The notes beneath the pieces are model-generated. The model was not told the DNA's origin, searched no databases, and worked only from the letters and a program-made list of their open reading frames with translations. A DNA stretch of 32,984 nt, from the NCBI GenBank assembly GCA_030145485.1, contig JAQYVP010000063.1, positions 1 through 32,984 on the forward strand, read 5' to 3'. The stretch is from Chromatiales bacterium. Lineage in GTDB: Bacteria > Pseudomonadota > Gammaproteobacteria > Chromatiales > Chromatiaceae. Below, one piece after another: positions 9,118 to 17,739 of the stretch. The number at the start of each line of letters is the position of its first letter. Position 1 is the stretch's first letter. Both the position numbers and the translations under genes were made by a program.

Positions 9118-10863
9118 ATGTCAATTTCATCTGATTATTCTGAAAAAGAAGTTTTTTCCTGGAAAAATCTTTGGCGATATTTTTTCTTTTTTTTCTATTT
9201 CTCCGGTGTACATCAGATAATCATCTATGCGAGCGGCATAGTGGATATTACCGGGCTATTCCAGGCTATCTATATGAGCCTGGTATGGCTGATTCCAATT
9301 CTGCTATTACCACACTACAGCAAGATCATTGCCGGAATTACAGGAGTGTTCCTGTGGGCAAGTTCTCTAATAACGATGGGTTACCTGGCTTTATATCACC
9401 AGGATTTCTCCCAAAGTGTTCTTTTTATCATATTTGAATCCAACTGGTCGGAATCCAGTGAGTTTCTTGAATCTTATTTCAGCTGGTGGATGATTCCCGC
9501 CTTGATTGCTTACACATTGGTCCCTTTTCTGATATGGAAATACGCAAAACCCGCTTATGCTCCAATAAAAATGCGCACAATCCTTGTTGTTTCCATCACT
9601 TTAATTGTGTGTTCACCTGCAATCTATAGCCTTGTTTTCAAGCATACTTCCGTGGAAAGTGCTATTAGCTACCAGATGAATTGCATGGAACCTGTTGCAC
9701 CCTGGCACCTGGTCGTGGGCTATATAAAATACAAGAAATCACTCCATGAGATCGAGCAGCAATTATTAGCCAACAAAAATATAGCGCCACTGAAAAATCT
9801 ACACGACAAGAATGCAAACACGTCAAACACCCTGGTTCTCGTGATTGGTGAATCTACCAACAGTCAAAGGATGGGGCTCTATGGTTATCATCGAAATACC
9901 ACCCCGCAGTTGTCAGCATTAAGTGATGAACTGCTGGTTTTTCATGACGTTTATGCGCCACGCCCCTACACCATCGAAACACTGCAACAGGTCTTATCGT
10001 TTGCCGATGAAAAACATCCCGATTTATACCTGAAAAAACCGACCCTGATGAACCTCATGAAGCAGGCAGGATACAAAACTTACTGGATTACCAACCAGCA
10101 AACCCAAACCGAACGTAACACCATGTTGACGACATTCTCCAGGCAGGCTGATGAACAAATTTACCTGAATAACAATCGTTCGCAAAACTCCGCGCAGTAT
10201 GACGAAGTCGTTATCAAACCCTTCGAAAAAATATTGAGTAATAGTGAACAAAAAAAGCTTATAGTCATACATTTACTGGGAACGCACCGGGCATATCATT
10301 ATCGTTATCCTGAAAGTTATAATTTCTTTAAGAGCAGAACGGGTCAGCCTTTGTGGGTAAGAAAAAGGAGGCATGTCAGGGAATACAATGAATATGATAA
10401 TGCAGTTCGTTACAACGATTATGTCATTTCAACATTGATCCGGAAATATAAAAAGAGTAATAACAATGGATTTATTATCTATTTTTCTGATCATGGTGAA
10501 GAGGTTTATGATATCCCGCAGCGCCTATTTGCAGGACGAAACGAAGCAGCACCAACCAGCCCAATGTATACGGTGCCTTTCATCATATGGCGCAGTGCCT
10601 CCTGGCAAAAGAGTAATAAAATCACTGCAACACAAAAAATGCTATATCGCGCCTATACTCTATCGGATTTTATTTATACCTGGTCTGATTTGGCGGGAAT
10701 CAGCTTTAAGGCATTTGATCCAGGTCGAAGTATTATCAATCCACTGTTTTTACCACACCCTATATGGATCGGAGATCCCGGAAACCCGGAAAAACTCAGA
10801 GATTTACAAAAGCAGCCATTTTCAAACCCCTGGGAGAAGGTTATATCTTCCCTTACTCTGTAA
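9118..10863 (+). CDS. cptA: Phosphoethanolamine transferase, CptA/EptC-like sulfatase-fold enzyme
   Basis: A 581-residue inner-membrane enzyme with a periplasmic catalytic domain, predicted to move phosphoethanolamine from phosphatidylethanolamine onto lipopolysaccharide core or lipid A. Seen: about five hydrophobic segments in residues 20-185, then a sulfatase-fold domain from about 235. Metal/catalytic motifs: GEST (Glu245), the candidate nucleophile Thr285 in PRPYTIETLQQVLSFAD, and SDHGEE (Asp458, His459). The length (CptA is about 577) and the QQVLSFAD segment favour CptA over EptA. Base composition is clearly richer in A+T than the neighbours, with many AAA/AAT codons, and repeat-bearing spacers flank both sides, which suggests transfer. 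The start has only a weak GAGACAGG site. Confidence 0.85.
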   Translation: MSISSDYSEKEVFSWKNLWRYFFFFFYFSGVHQIIIYASGIVDITGLFQAIYMSLVWLIPILLLPHYSKIIAGITGVFLWASSLITMGYLALYHQDFSQSVLFIIFESNWSESSEFLESYFSWWMIPALIAYTLVPFLIWKYAKPAYAPIKMRTILVVSITLIVCSPAIYSLVFKHTSVESAISYQMNCMEPVAPWHLVVGYIKYKKSLHEIEQQLLANKNIAPLKNLHDKNANTSNTLVLVIGESTNSQRMGLYGYHRNTTPQLSALSDELLVFHDVYAPRPYTIETLQQVLSFADEKHPDLYLKKPTLMNLMKQAGYKTYWITNQQTQTERNTMLTTFSRQADEQIYLNNNRSQNSAQYDEVVIKPFEKILSNSEQKKLIVIHLLGTHRAYHYRYPESYNFFKSRTGQPLWVRKRRHVREYNEYDNAVRYNDYVISTLIRKYKKSNNNGFIIYFSDHGEEVYDIPQRLFAGRNEAAPTSPMYTVPFIIWRSASWQKSNKITATQKMLYRAYTLSDFIYTWSDLAGISFKAFDPGRSIINPLFLPHPIWIGDPGNPEKLRDLQKQPFSNPWEKVISSLTL

Positions 10864-10886
10864 ATCTTATACAAGATCATCAAGAA

Positions 10887-10965
10887 TTCTGTCACTCTGT
10901 TCACAGTGACAGAGTGAAGCAATCTGGATTACCGCGTCATTCCACTCCTCGCGATGACAAAACTG
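10887..10965. repeat. Palindromic repeat after the phosphoethanolamine transferase
   Basis: CTGTCACT (10889-10896) and AGTGACAG (10905-10912) form a perfect 8-bp stem; CACTCTG/CAGAGTG offers an alternative stem. It is followed by GAAGCAATCTGG and GTCATTCCACTCCTCGCGATGAC, the form of a common dispersed bacterial repeat. It may end the preceding transcript, but no T-run follows. The rest of the spacer to 11144 shows nothing I can identify. Confidence 0.5.
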
Positions 10966-11144
10966 TTGTTCGGCGTCAATAACCAACCTCCATTGCGCCG
11001 CATGGAATCCGGCCTCTGAATCTACGCGTTATTACCCACGGATACTGCTGAGGGACCAAAAAATCCATGAAGTCTTGAATTATGATCAGCTGACGCCATA
11101 TCAAGAAACGAAATACCAATAAGATAAAGTACGAGGAAGATACC

Positions 11145-12125
11145 ATGAAAATATCCACAGGCTCCATCTTACCTGCAGTGATCTCACTCACTGCACTACA
11201 CAGTGCTCTCCTGTTTGCTGAAACTGCAGACAATGCAACAACTCAACCAGACTTTGCCGGACAGCAGGCGGCGCAGCCTCCTTCATCATCATCGCCAGTT
11301 ACCCCGCCACAGCCTGCGCAGCAGGCGCCAAGCGAGCAAATCACATGGTTGGGAGTGGCGCTTGGCAAGGTGCCGCCAGCGCTGTCGGCGCAACTCGGCG
11401 CACTGGTTCCAGACGGACAGGGTGTAATGATCAAAGCTGTCGATGCAAATTCCCCCGCAGCAAAAGCAGGTCTGCAGAGGCACGATATACTACTCGCCAT
11501 GGGAGATCAGCAGCTCTATTCGGCGCAGCAGCTATCCGCCCTGGTGAAGGCTGCAAAGCCGGGCAGCCAGGTGACATTCCAGGGGGTGCATCAAGGAGAG
11601 TTGAGACAGATCAGCGTAACCCTGGGCGGGCGCAGCGCACCGAATTATCGTCACCAATGGCATCGGTCCCGTCCGGCGAATCCTCTTGCGCCACCTGCGT
11701 TACGGGGCGGCGAACAGCAGCAGAGTCTCTCCTGGGATAGCTTTGAATCTGTCGAGGTGAAAACGCTGCCGGATGGTCGCTACCATGCAGAAGTGGCTTA
11801 CAAGGATGAAAATGGCGATCAGAAGAGTTTCACATTCGAGGGGAAGCGCGAAGAGATCATTAAGCAGATCCAGGAGCAACAGGAGTTGCCTGTGGAGAAG
11901 AGAGAAGCATTGTTGAATGCGCTGAATATGCAACCTGATGCTATATTCAATCGCCCCTTCTTTCGTGGGGACTTATTTAATGATCCCTTTTTTAACAACC
12001 GCTATGGCGCAGATCCGTTCTTTCAGCACGGCTTTCCACGGTTTCCTGATTTCGGCGGCTTTTTCAGGAACCCGCATGCCCCCCTGAATCTCCGTCGGCC
12101 CGTTCCACAAGACGATACATTGTAA
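11145..12125 (+). CDS. Secreted PDZ-domain protein of unknown function
   Basis: A 326-residue protein. Seen: an N-terminal signal peptide (hydrophobic to about residue 24, ending SALLFAE), a Pro/Gln/Ser-rich linker (about 30-65), then a PDZ domain (about 67-160: ITWLGVALGKVPPALSAQLG, SPAAKAGLQRHDILLAMGDQ). Next comes a charged middle part with coiled-coil tendency (KREEIIKQIQEQQ) and a C-terminal tail full of Phe, Asn, Asp and Arg (FFRGDLFNDPFF, GADPFFQHGF). The PDZ domain resembles those of DegP/HtrA, but no protease domain or catalytic Ser is present, so it is more likely a periplasmic adaptor or scaffold. The start has a GAGGAAG ribosome-binding site. It is followed by a terminator-like hairpin. 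Confidence 0.75.
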   Translation: MKISTGSILPAVISLTALHSALLFAETADNATTQPDFAGQQAAQPPSSSSPVTPPQPAQQAPSEQITWLGVALGKVPPALSAQLGALVPDGQGVMIKAVDANSPAAKAGLQRHDILLAMGDQQLYSAQQLSALVKAAKPGSQVTFQGVHQGELRQISVTLGGRSAPNYRHQWHRSRPANPLAPPALRGGEQQQSLSWDSFESVEVKTLPDGRYHAEVAYKDENGDQKSFTFEGKREEIIKQIQEQQELPVEKREALLNALNMQPDAIFNRPFFRGDLFNDPFFNNRYGADPFFQHGFPRFPDFGGFFRNPHAPLNLRRPVPQDDTL

Positions 12126-12153
12126 TACGGTCACGGTTTACAACTGAGAGAAT

Positions 12154-12190
12154 CGGGTTACACAGCACAAGCTATGTAACCCGACATTTT
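12154..12190 (+). terminator. Rho-independent terminator-like hairpin
   Basis: Perfect 9-bp arms CGGGTTACA (12154-12162) and TGTAACCCG (12175-12183), then ACATTTTT. It lies 28 nt after the PDZ gene stop. The GGGTTA-type stem also resembles common intergenic palindromes, so it may be both. Confidence 0.6.
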
Positions 12191-12342
12191 TCTGAGGACT
12201 CTGCCGCAGCGCCCCGGGGTGGGAGATGTTCGAGCAAGCCCCTGCGCCATCTTCATCGGCAAATTGAATGCCATCTGTGGGGTCTGGCCATTGTTTGAAA
12301 AGTTACTGGACAACCCCCTGGAATCAGCAGCGGAAGTATTGA

Positions 12343-14391
12343 TCAAGAGTGTGTCAGGATAACGACTGAACGGGCCTTTACGTTGTAATGCAGGTTTTGC
12401 AGGGATTGCTCATCTCCGGACCCGGCAATATCATCGGGACTTTCCAGGCTTGTATCCGCAACACGATGCCACTCATCAAACGCCCCTTCCTGGATCGTAA
12501 ACACCAGATCTTGCCAGTAAGCATTGATCATGACATATATGTCCTGGTCGCCCCGGGATGCGCCGTGAAGACAGTAAGCTAACGCATGTGAATGATAAGC
12601 AGTGTCGACTTCTGGGCCCACACCGTACCAATAAATATCGTCACGCCAGTAGCGGCTACGCCCAAGAGAAGGGTGAACTTTGCGGAATGCGATCATATAC
12701 TTAAAGAAGCGAAAGAGATCCTGGTTCCTCTGCAGCAGATCCCAATCCAGCCAGCTCGTTTCATTGTCCTGGTTGTAGGGATTATTGTTGCCGTGCTGGG
12801 TATTCATGAACTCATCCCCCGCACACAGCATTGGGGTGCCGTTGCTTAGCATGAGCAAGCAGCAGAAATTCTTTATCTGGCGCTTACGAAGCATCAGTAC
12901 CTCTTGCGGTGCCTGTTCATCACCTTCCCAACCACAATTCCACGAAAAATTTTGATCTGCTCCGTCACTGTTGTCGTGACCATTGCTTTGATTGTGTTTT
13001 TGATTGTATGAAACCAGGTCATATAAGCAGAAACCATCGTGTGCTGTCACGAAATTGACACTTTGAAAAGCGTGATAAGCATCCATCAAGGTATCAGGGA
13101 AAAGATCATCGCTGCCATAAAGCCGGCGCATCAGATCATTGACTCTTCCGGGATCACTTTTTACGAATGAACGTATTTGATCGCGAAATTGCCCATTCCA
13201 TTGCAGCCAGGAGATACCGGGGAAGTTGCGCCCGAGTTGATAACTGGAAGTATCCCAGGCTTCAGCAATGAGACGCACCTGGCTAAGATCAGGATCCGAT
13301 CGGATGGCGGCAATGATCGGCGCCTCCTCCAGGTTGACAGTGCCATCGCTGCGGCGCGTAAAAATCGAAGCCAGGTCAAAGCGGAAGCCGTCTACATGCA
13401 TCTCGTTGACCCAATAACGGAGACTATCAAGCACCATGCTCCGCACATAACGGTTGGCGGTATGTAAAACGTTGCCGGTTCCTGCGTCGTTACGATAATA
13501 GCGACGGTCATGTGTAAGTAAATAATAGGTCGTGTTGTCAATGCCTCGAAAACTATATGTCGGACCGTGTTCGTTGCCTTCACCGCTATGGTTGTAAACT
13601 ACATCCAGAATTATTTCGATGTCAGCCTGGTGCAGCGCCTTGACCATTTCACGAAATTCATTGAGCAATGCGTCGTGGTCTTGATGGCTCCCGTAGAGGT
13701 GATGCGGTGTGAAAAAACTCAACGGCATGTAGCCCCAGTAATCATCAGCCTGGGGGTCGAACTGAAACACCGGCATCAGTTCAACGACTGTGACGCCCAG
13801 CTCTTTGAGATAGGGGATTTTTTCGACAAGTCCCGCGAAGGTTCCTCTGTTGTCATTACTCACGCCCGAGTTGTCACGCCGGGAAAATCCTTTCACATGT
13901 AACTCATAGATAATCGTGTCATGTGTATGCCGGGGTTTCCGGTCACCGCACCAGTCGAATGGCACACAGTTGGTACGGATCACCCCCAACGGCGCTTTTC
14001 CTGCATTGGAACCTGGATTGATTGCCGCATGACGACTAAAGTTTGGAGGAAAATAGACTGCACGGGCATAGGGATCCAGAAGAATTTTATCGGGATCAAA
14101 GCGATGACCTTCATTCAGATCATACGGGCCGTTGACTTGATAGCCGTAGTACTTTGCCTGATCCACAATGTCACCTGGAAAACGGCAATGCCAGATGCGT
14201 CCCGACTTGTTTATCAAATGATCGAAGGAGTAGCTGTAGAACGGATGTTCAGGGTCGGCTTCATTGTATAGGTGTAATGTAATGCCGGTGGCGTGTTTCG
14301 AGTACAAGGCAAAGTTATATGCACGTTGGTTTTCGATGAATGTTACGCCCAAGGGGTTTGGTGATCCTTCTACAGTTGTCCAGTCGTTCAT
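12343..14391 (-). CDS. glgX: Glycogen debranching enzyme (isoamylase type, GlgX)
   Basis: A predicted 682-residue cytoplasmic GH13 enzyme that removes alpha-1,6 branches from glycogen or maltodextrin. Seen: an N-terminal CBM48-like domain beginning GSPNPLGVTFIENQRAYNFALYSKHA, then the barrel motifs VVYNHSGEG, DGFRFDLAS (nucleophile Asp), LIAEAWD (acid/base Glu) and VTAHDG (transition-state Asp). The frame runs on upstream to a GTG at 14448, but I start at ATG 14391: it is preceded by a GGGGAT site, and the product then begins MNDWTTVEGSPNPLG as in relatives. No other glycogen genes are adjacent. It converges with the PDZ gene. Confidence 0.9.
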   Translation of the reverse strand: MNDWTTVEGSPNPLGVTFIENQRAYNFALYSKHATGITLHLYNEADPEHPFYSYSFDHLINKSGRIWHCRFPGDIVDQAKYYGYQVNGPYDLNEGHRFDPDKILLDPYARAVYFPPNFSRHAAINPGSNAGKAPLGVIRTNCVPFDWCGDRKPRHTHDTIIYELHVKGFSRRDNSGVSNDNRGTFAGLVEKIPYLKELGVTVVELMPVFQFDPQADDYWGYMPLSFFTPHHLYGSHQDHDALLNEFREMVKALHQADIEIILDVVYNHSGEGNEHGPTYSFRGIDNTTYYLLTHDRRYYRNDAGTGNVLHTANRYVRSMVLDSLRYWVNEMHVDGFRFDLASIFTRRSDGTVNLEEAPIIAAIRSDPDLSQVRLIAEAWDTSSYQLGRNFPGISWLQWNGQFRDQIRSFVKSDPGRVNDLMRRLYGSDDLFPDTLMDAYHAFQSVNFVTAHDGFCLYDLVSYNQKHNQSNGHDNSDGADQNFSWNCGWEGDEQAPQEVLMLRKRQIKNFCCLLMLSNGTPMLCAGDEFMNTQHGNNNPYNQDNETSWLDWDLLQRNQDLFRFFKYMIAFRKVHPSLGRSRYWRDDIYWYGVGPEVDTAYHSHALAYCLHGASRGDQDIYVMINAYWQDLVFTIQEGAFDEWHRVADTSLESPDDIAGSGDEQSLQNLHYNVKARSVVILTHS

Positions 14392-14549
14392 CAATGCATC
14401 CCCGAGAAAAAGTCCTGTGAAATACGAGCACTCATAAAACGGGTTCACTCCCGATCACTCGTTCCAGTTTGATCTCACATCCGGACACCAGACTATCATG
14501 AACACACAACCTCATGTAATCCAGGGAGCTAGCCTGAGAGTGTGTACCG

Positions 14550-14618
14550 ATGGATAACAAGAAGAGACAGAACCACTATACAGCAGAGTTTTAAGAGTCA
14601 GCAGTTGCTCGAATAAGT
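14550..14618 (+). pseudogene. IS3-family transposase OrfA N-terminal scrap
   Basis: ATG at 14550 reads MDNKKRQNHYTAEF, then TAA, then ESAVARIS in the same frame. This resembles the first two dozen residues of IS3/IS911-type OrfA proteins, where YTAEFK is followed by ESAV and the TAA position is normally Lys (AAA/AAG). No helix-turn-helix remainder, OrfB or terminal repeats are visible nearby. The match is short, so this is a tentative call. The rest of the 332-nt spacer (14392-14723) holds only the candidate promoter listed next. Confidence 0.35.
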
Positions 14619-14644
14619 TGCATATTTTGCTATTTACATAGCAG

Positions 14645-14675
14645 TTGGCTAAGCTTACAGAAGTTACGTTATAAA
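14645..14675 (+). promoter_or_regulatory. Candidate sigma-70 promoter for the 163-residue gene
   Basis: TTGGCT (14645-14650) and TTATAA (14669-14674) are separated by 18 nt, about 50 nt before the GTG start. The flanking DNA is A+T-rich. This is a pattern match only. Confidence 0.3.
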
Positions 14676-14723
14676 AAAGCTTGCCCTCTCTTTGTACTTC
14701 TAAGCGAATAACCGGAGATAATC

Positions 14724-15215
14724 GTGGAAAAAATTTCAAGTAATGAAGCCTTCAAGAAAGCATTGTCTTCTCTTTCACTGGCTAAGCAACGGCAAGTTGG
14801 TGCCAGGTTTATCTCAAATGTCCTGGACCTGACGGAGGGGGGTTGCACCAAACATGCTCAGCTGATTGCGGAAAAGAGCGACATCACCGCTGAAGAGCTG
14901 GAAAATGCGTATCATGCGGTTCGCTCTGTTTACGTCGCAACAAATCCACGTTCCGGATTTTCAGAGTTGGATTACGGCAAACAGGCAGCCCATTTTGTTG
15001 CGGAAGCATGTATGGTCTGTTTAGCACCGGTTCATGGAGAGTATCGCACCCTCCATTTGGCTGAAAAGGTCGCAGGTTACTGCCATATGGCGCGGATTTG
15101 CTCCAGCATCCAACACGAGGGTGAGTATCCCAGGTTTTTGGATGCGGAGGAGGCCTTAAAAAAGGAGATGGATGAAGAGTTTCAAATATTTAATGAGTTT
15201 TTAGAAAACGATTGA
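14724..15215 (+). CDS. Unknown protein with five cysteines, next to a universal stress gene
   Basis: A 163-residue, mostly helical, soluble protein that I do not recognise. The start is GTG, supported by a GGAG site at about 14712. Five cysteines: C41 (GGCTKH), C96 and C99 (EACMVCLAP), C120 and C126 (GYCHMARIC). Each pair has a spacing that could bind metal or form a redox pair; His44, His90, His111 and His121 lie near them. The C-terminus is acidic. It lies 65 nt upstream of uspA on the same strand and may share its transcript, which would suggest a stress-linked role; that is inference only. Confidence 0.6.
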   Translation: MEKISSNEAFKKALSSLSLAKQRQVGARFISNVLDLTEGGCTKHAQLIAEKSDITAEELENAYHAVRSVYVATNPRSGFSELDYGKQAAHFVAEACMVCLAPVHGEYRTLHLAEKVAGYCHMARICSSIQHEGEYPRFLDAEEALKKEMDEEFQIFNEFLEND

Positions 15216-15280
15216 GGTAGTGTGACAGGTCGTTGTTTGATCTCTATCCGCAATTTGCAACGTAAATTAGGAGACCAAAG

Positions 15281-15724
15281 ATGGAAAGTTATCGCAACAT
15301 CCTATGCGCAATCGATTTTTCCCCTTCCAGTGAAGCAGCGGTTGATCGGGCGGCGAGTCTGGCCCGTGACACTGGTGCACAGCTCACTTTGCTGCATGTC
15401 GTTGAGTATTTTCCGGTAGACCGATCAAATGAACAGATAGCCCCGGAGAATACCGATCCGCAACAGTATCGGATGAATCGCGCTCATGAATTGCTTGCCG
15501 ATCAAGCTCGACGTTTGGGAGAGATTGAGTCTCTCCAGGAGGTCGTGGTGAGTGAGCATTCGGCCAAGCATGAGATTGTGCGCTTTGCAAAAGAGCGGCA
15601 GATGGACCTCATTGTAGTGGCCAGCCATGGCCGCCACGGTATCAGCGCGCTTTTGGGCTCCACTGCGACCGGCGTGCTGCATACCGCATCATGTGATGTC
15701 CTGGCTGTACGCGCAGTTATATAG
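15281..15724 (+). CDS. uspA: Universal stress protein, UspA family
   Basis: A 147-residue cytoplasmic protein of usual family length. Seen: N-terminal strand and nucleotide-contact Asp in NILCAIDFSPSSEAAV, and the ATP-binding signature GRHGISALLGSTATGVLHTASCDVLAVR (Gly-2x-Gly-9x-Gly-Ser) at the C-terminus, so it probably belongs to the ATP-binding group. A GGAG ribosome-binding site lies in TAGGAGACCAAAG before the ATG. Such proteins respond to starvation, redox or ion stress. It converges with the metal exporter-like gene, with a 57-nt gap. Confidence 0.9.
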   Translation: MESYRNILCAIDFSPSSEAAVDRAASLARDTGAQLTLLHVVEYFPVDRSNEQIAPENTDPQQYRMNRAHELLADQARRLGEIESLQEVVVSEHSAKHEIVRFAKERQMDLIVVASHGRHGISALLGSTATGVLHTASCDVLAVRAVI

Positions 15725-15781
15725 GCGCTTCCATAGCTTGGGACAAGCAGTTCTGTGCTATTGTCGATCTGTTCTTAGAAA

Positions 15782-16803
15782 TCAAGGGAACAAATAGAGT
15801 CCTGAGAGTCCCAGCAAAAGGCCAAATGCAATATTCACCAGCTTGAGCCAGATAAAGGCGCGCCCGGATACCGCAAGCAGAGGAAGGGTGCCGTGGCCAT
15901 CCTGCACGATGGAACTGGCCAGCAGAATAGAGAATGGTATCGTCCCCTGGGCAAACAAGGTGACAAAGATCAGGTGCGGTCCTGATTCCGGAATGATGCC
16001 TACCAGCACGGCAATCAACAATACCAGGAAAAGGTTGTCCTGAATCCATTCGCTGATATTCAGGTAAGCGTCCAGATAGTGGATCGCCAGTAAGGCGCCG
16101 AAGGTCCAGAAAAAATCCTCGCCAGGTGTTTCTTGACCACATGTTCCCACAGGTGCTGTTCCAGGAAGTGATCAGGTACGGTGAGCACCACAAATAATGC
16201 AAACCCGGCGCCAATGGTAAAGGTGATTTTCTTCCAGTCCCAAACCTCCGATCCCAGCAGACCGGTAGCAAGAAGGAACAGGAGACCACCAAACATGGCG
16301 ATCAGGACCGCCCTGGCAAAGGTCATCTGACTGAGCTGGATGAGCATGTTCCCAGGTGAAAAACAGTGGCAGGCCTCTTCCTCGTGAAGTTCCAGCTCAT
16401 GATCCTCCAACTCAAGAAAACGCGCCTGGTTTTTAAACAGGATATCCGTGAGCCAACCGGCTGCCAGTGCGACAACAAACAGGATGAGAGAGATCCATAA
16501 TGCCTGCAATGGGTACATGGTAAACATCACAAAGGCCTCGTCACCACTGGTGGCGATCATGGCTGCCACTAAAGCCCCAAAACTCAAAGTGCGATGTGAA
16601 TAGAGTGATACAGCGGTAAAGGCTCCGAGGCAGCCGGGTACTACCCCGAGAAATGCCCCCAGCACATACTGACCAAATTGATTTTTCCTGAGTGCGAGTT
16701 GCCATGATCCCCGCGTCTGTACATTGATATACTCGATCAACAGCATCATGATCAACACGAAACTGGTGATCATCAAGGCATGTTTCAGGATGCTGATGAT
16801 CAT
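15782..16803 (-). pseudogene. Putative heavy-metal/manganese exporter (ArsP_2-like, about 10 TM), single frameshift
   Basis: Two overlapping frames together make one multi-TM protein. The first (from ATG 16803) runs MIISILKHALMITSF through VVKKHLARIF; the second continues FWTFGALLAIHYLDAYLN to the stop at 15782. The switch falls on a run of six A on the plus strand (16110-16115; six T in the coding strand). Seven T would give HLARIFFWTFGALL in one frame, exactly 341 codons including stop. Features: two similar halves with Gly-Pro-rich helices (VVPGCLGAFTAV and GIIPESGPHLIF), and a central cytoplasmic loop rich in His, Glu and Cys (HELELHEEEACHC), a likely metal-binding loop. The start has a GGGGAAG site. 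It begins 48 nt after the N-ATPase gamma gene and may be the last gene of that transcript. The frameshift could be real decay, phase variation or a sequencing error. Confidence 0.75.
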
Positions 16804-16851
16804 TTTACTTCCCCTATGCCACCCAACCCTGGCAGTGATCCGTATGGCTAA

Positions 16852-17739
16852 TCACTTAGTAGACTCTCTGATAGTCCATGACTTACGTTTATGCAAGGAG
16901 TTATCGAAGCTGTCTGTGCTGAGCAGGATGACCTCGATCTCCTCGATAATCTCCTCCTGACGGAGGAGATTGCATCGGTGCAGCAGATCCGCTGATTTGT
17001 CTTCCAGGTGCCTCACTGCGCCTTCGAGGTGCTGGACACGATGCTGGTTTTCCGCCATCAATGAGACATATAGGATCTGATGCAGGGCGGCAAACAGGTA
17101 GTGGTCGATCAATTCAGCCAGGAATGCCTTCGGCTGCAGGTTGAGTAGCGGTGGATGGGAAAAAATCGGCACTCTCTTTCCGGGTTGTTCGAAGGGCGGC
17201 AATATTCGTTTCATAGCGACCCCCTCCCCCTCTGGCTCGTGATAGAAGACACGAAGCGCCATCGCTTCATCCCGGGCCTGCAATCCTGTCAGGTTATTGA
17301 TGATCTGAATCAGCGTTTTTTCGACCTCTTCAGCTACGTTGGCGCCATCAATGAATGTGATGACACGCGGGTCCTTTGCTAAACGATCACACAGCTTACC
17401 TCCTGTCACAATCAACCGGGGCGTATTGATGCCGCTCTCCTGCATGTGTGATTCTGTTTCTGCCAGCAGGGCTTCATTGAACTCACCGCAAAAGCCGCGC
17501 TCCGAGCCAAGCAGCAGATAGACCGGCATTAATTTGTCCGATTGTGGAAGCGTTTCGGGGTAGAACCCAAGAAAATCACCGGCCACGGTTTCGATATGGG
17601 CAACCACTGAGCGTTGGGCATCAAGAAAACGCGCCAGTTTGCGGGTCTCCATATATGCCAGGGTCTTCATGGAGTTCATGATCTCCCGGGTCTCGTCCAG
17701 GGTATGACGATGCCTTTCCAGTTCCCGGCGGCGGCTCAT
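16852..17739 (-). CDS. atpG: N-ATPase gamma subunit
   Basis: The 295-residue central stalk of the alternative F1Fo-ATPase; it rotates within the alpha-beta hexamer. Seen: an N-terminal coiled coil ([31 protein letters not shown] region), the conserved [14 protein letters not shown], and a C-terminal helix ([32 protein letters not shown]). Its start overlaps the alpha-subunit stop (ATGA). It is the last gene of the operon, as in other N-ATPase loci. Confidence 0.9.
   Translation of the reverse strand: MSRRRELERHRHTLDETREIMNSMKTLAYMETRKLARFLDAQRSVVAHIETVAGDFLGFYPETLPQSDKLMPVYLLLGSERGFCGEFNEALLAETESHMQESGINTPRLIVTGGKLCDRLAKDPRVITFIDGANVAEEVEKTLIQIINNLTGLQARDEAMALRVFYHEPEGEGVAMKRILPPFEQPGKRVPIFSHPPLLNLQPKAFLAELIDHYLFAALHQILYVSLMAENQHRVQHLEGAVRHLEDKSADLLHRCNLLRQEEIIEEIEVILLSTDSFDNSLHKRKSWTIRESTK

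Noticed and set aside
10976-11233. Minus-strand frame before the PDZ gene, considered as a transposase remnant
   Set aside because: The translation (RRFRGRIPCGAMEVGY end) gave no convincing family match and it overlaps the PDZ signal-peptide codons.
12158-12346. 62-residue minus-strand frame between the PDZ gene and glgX
   Set aside because: It runs into the terminator hairpin, has no ribosome-binding site of note and no recognised features.
15717-16292. 191-residue minus-strand frame over the exporter
   Set aside because: Third frame of the frameshifted exporter; the Trp/Arg/Cys-rich translation is not protein-like.
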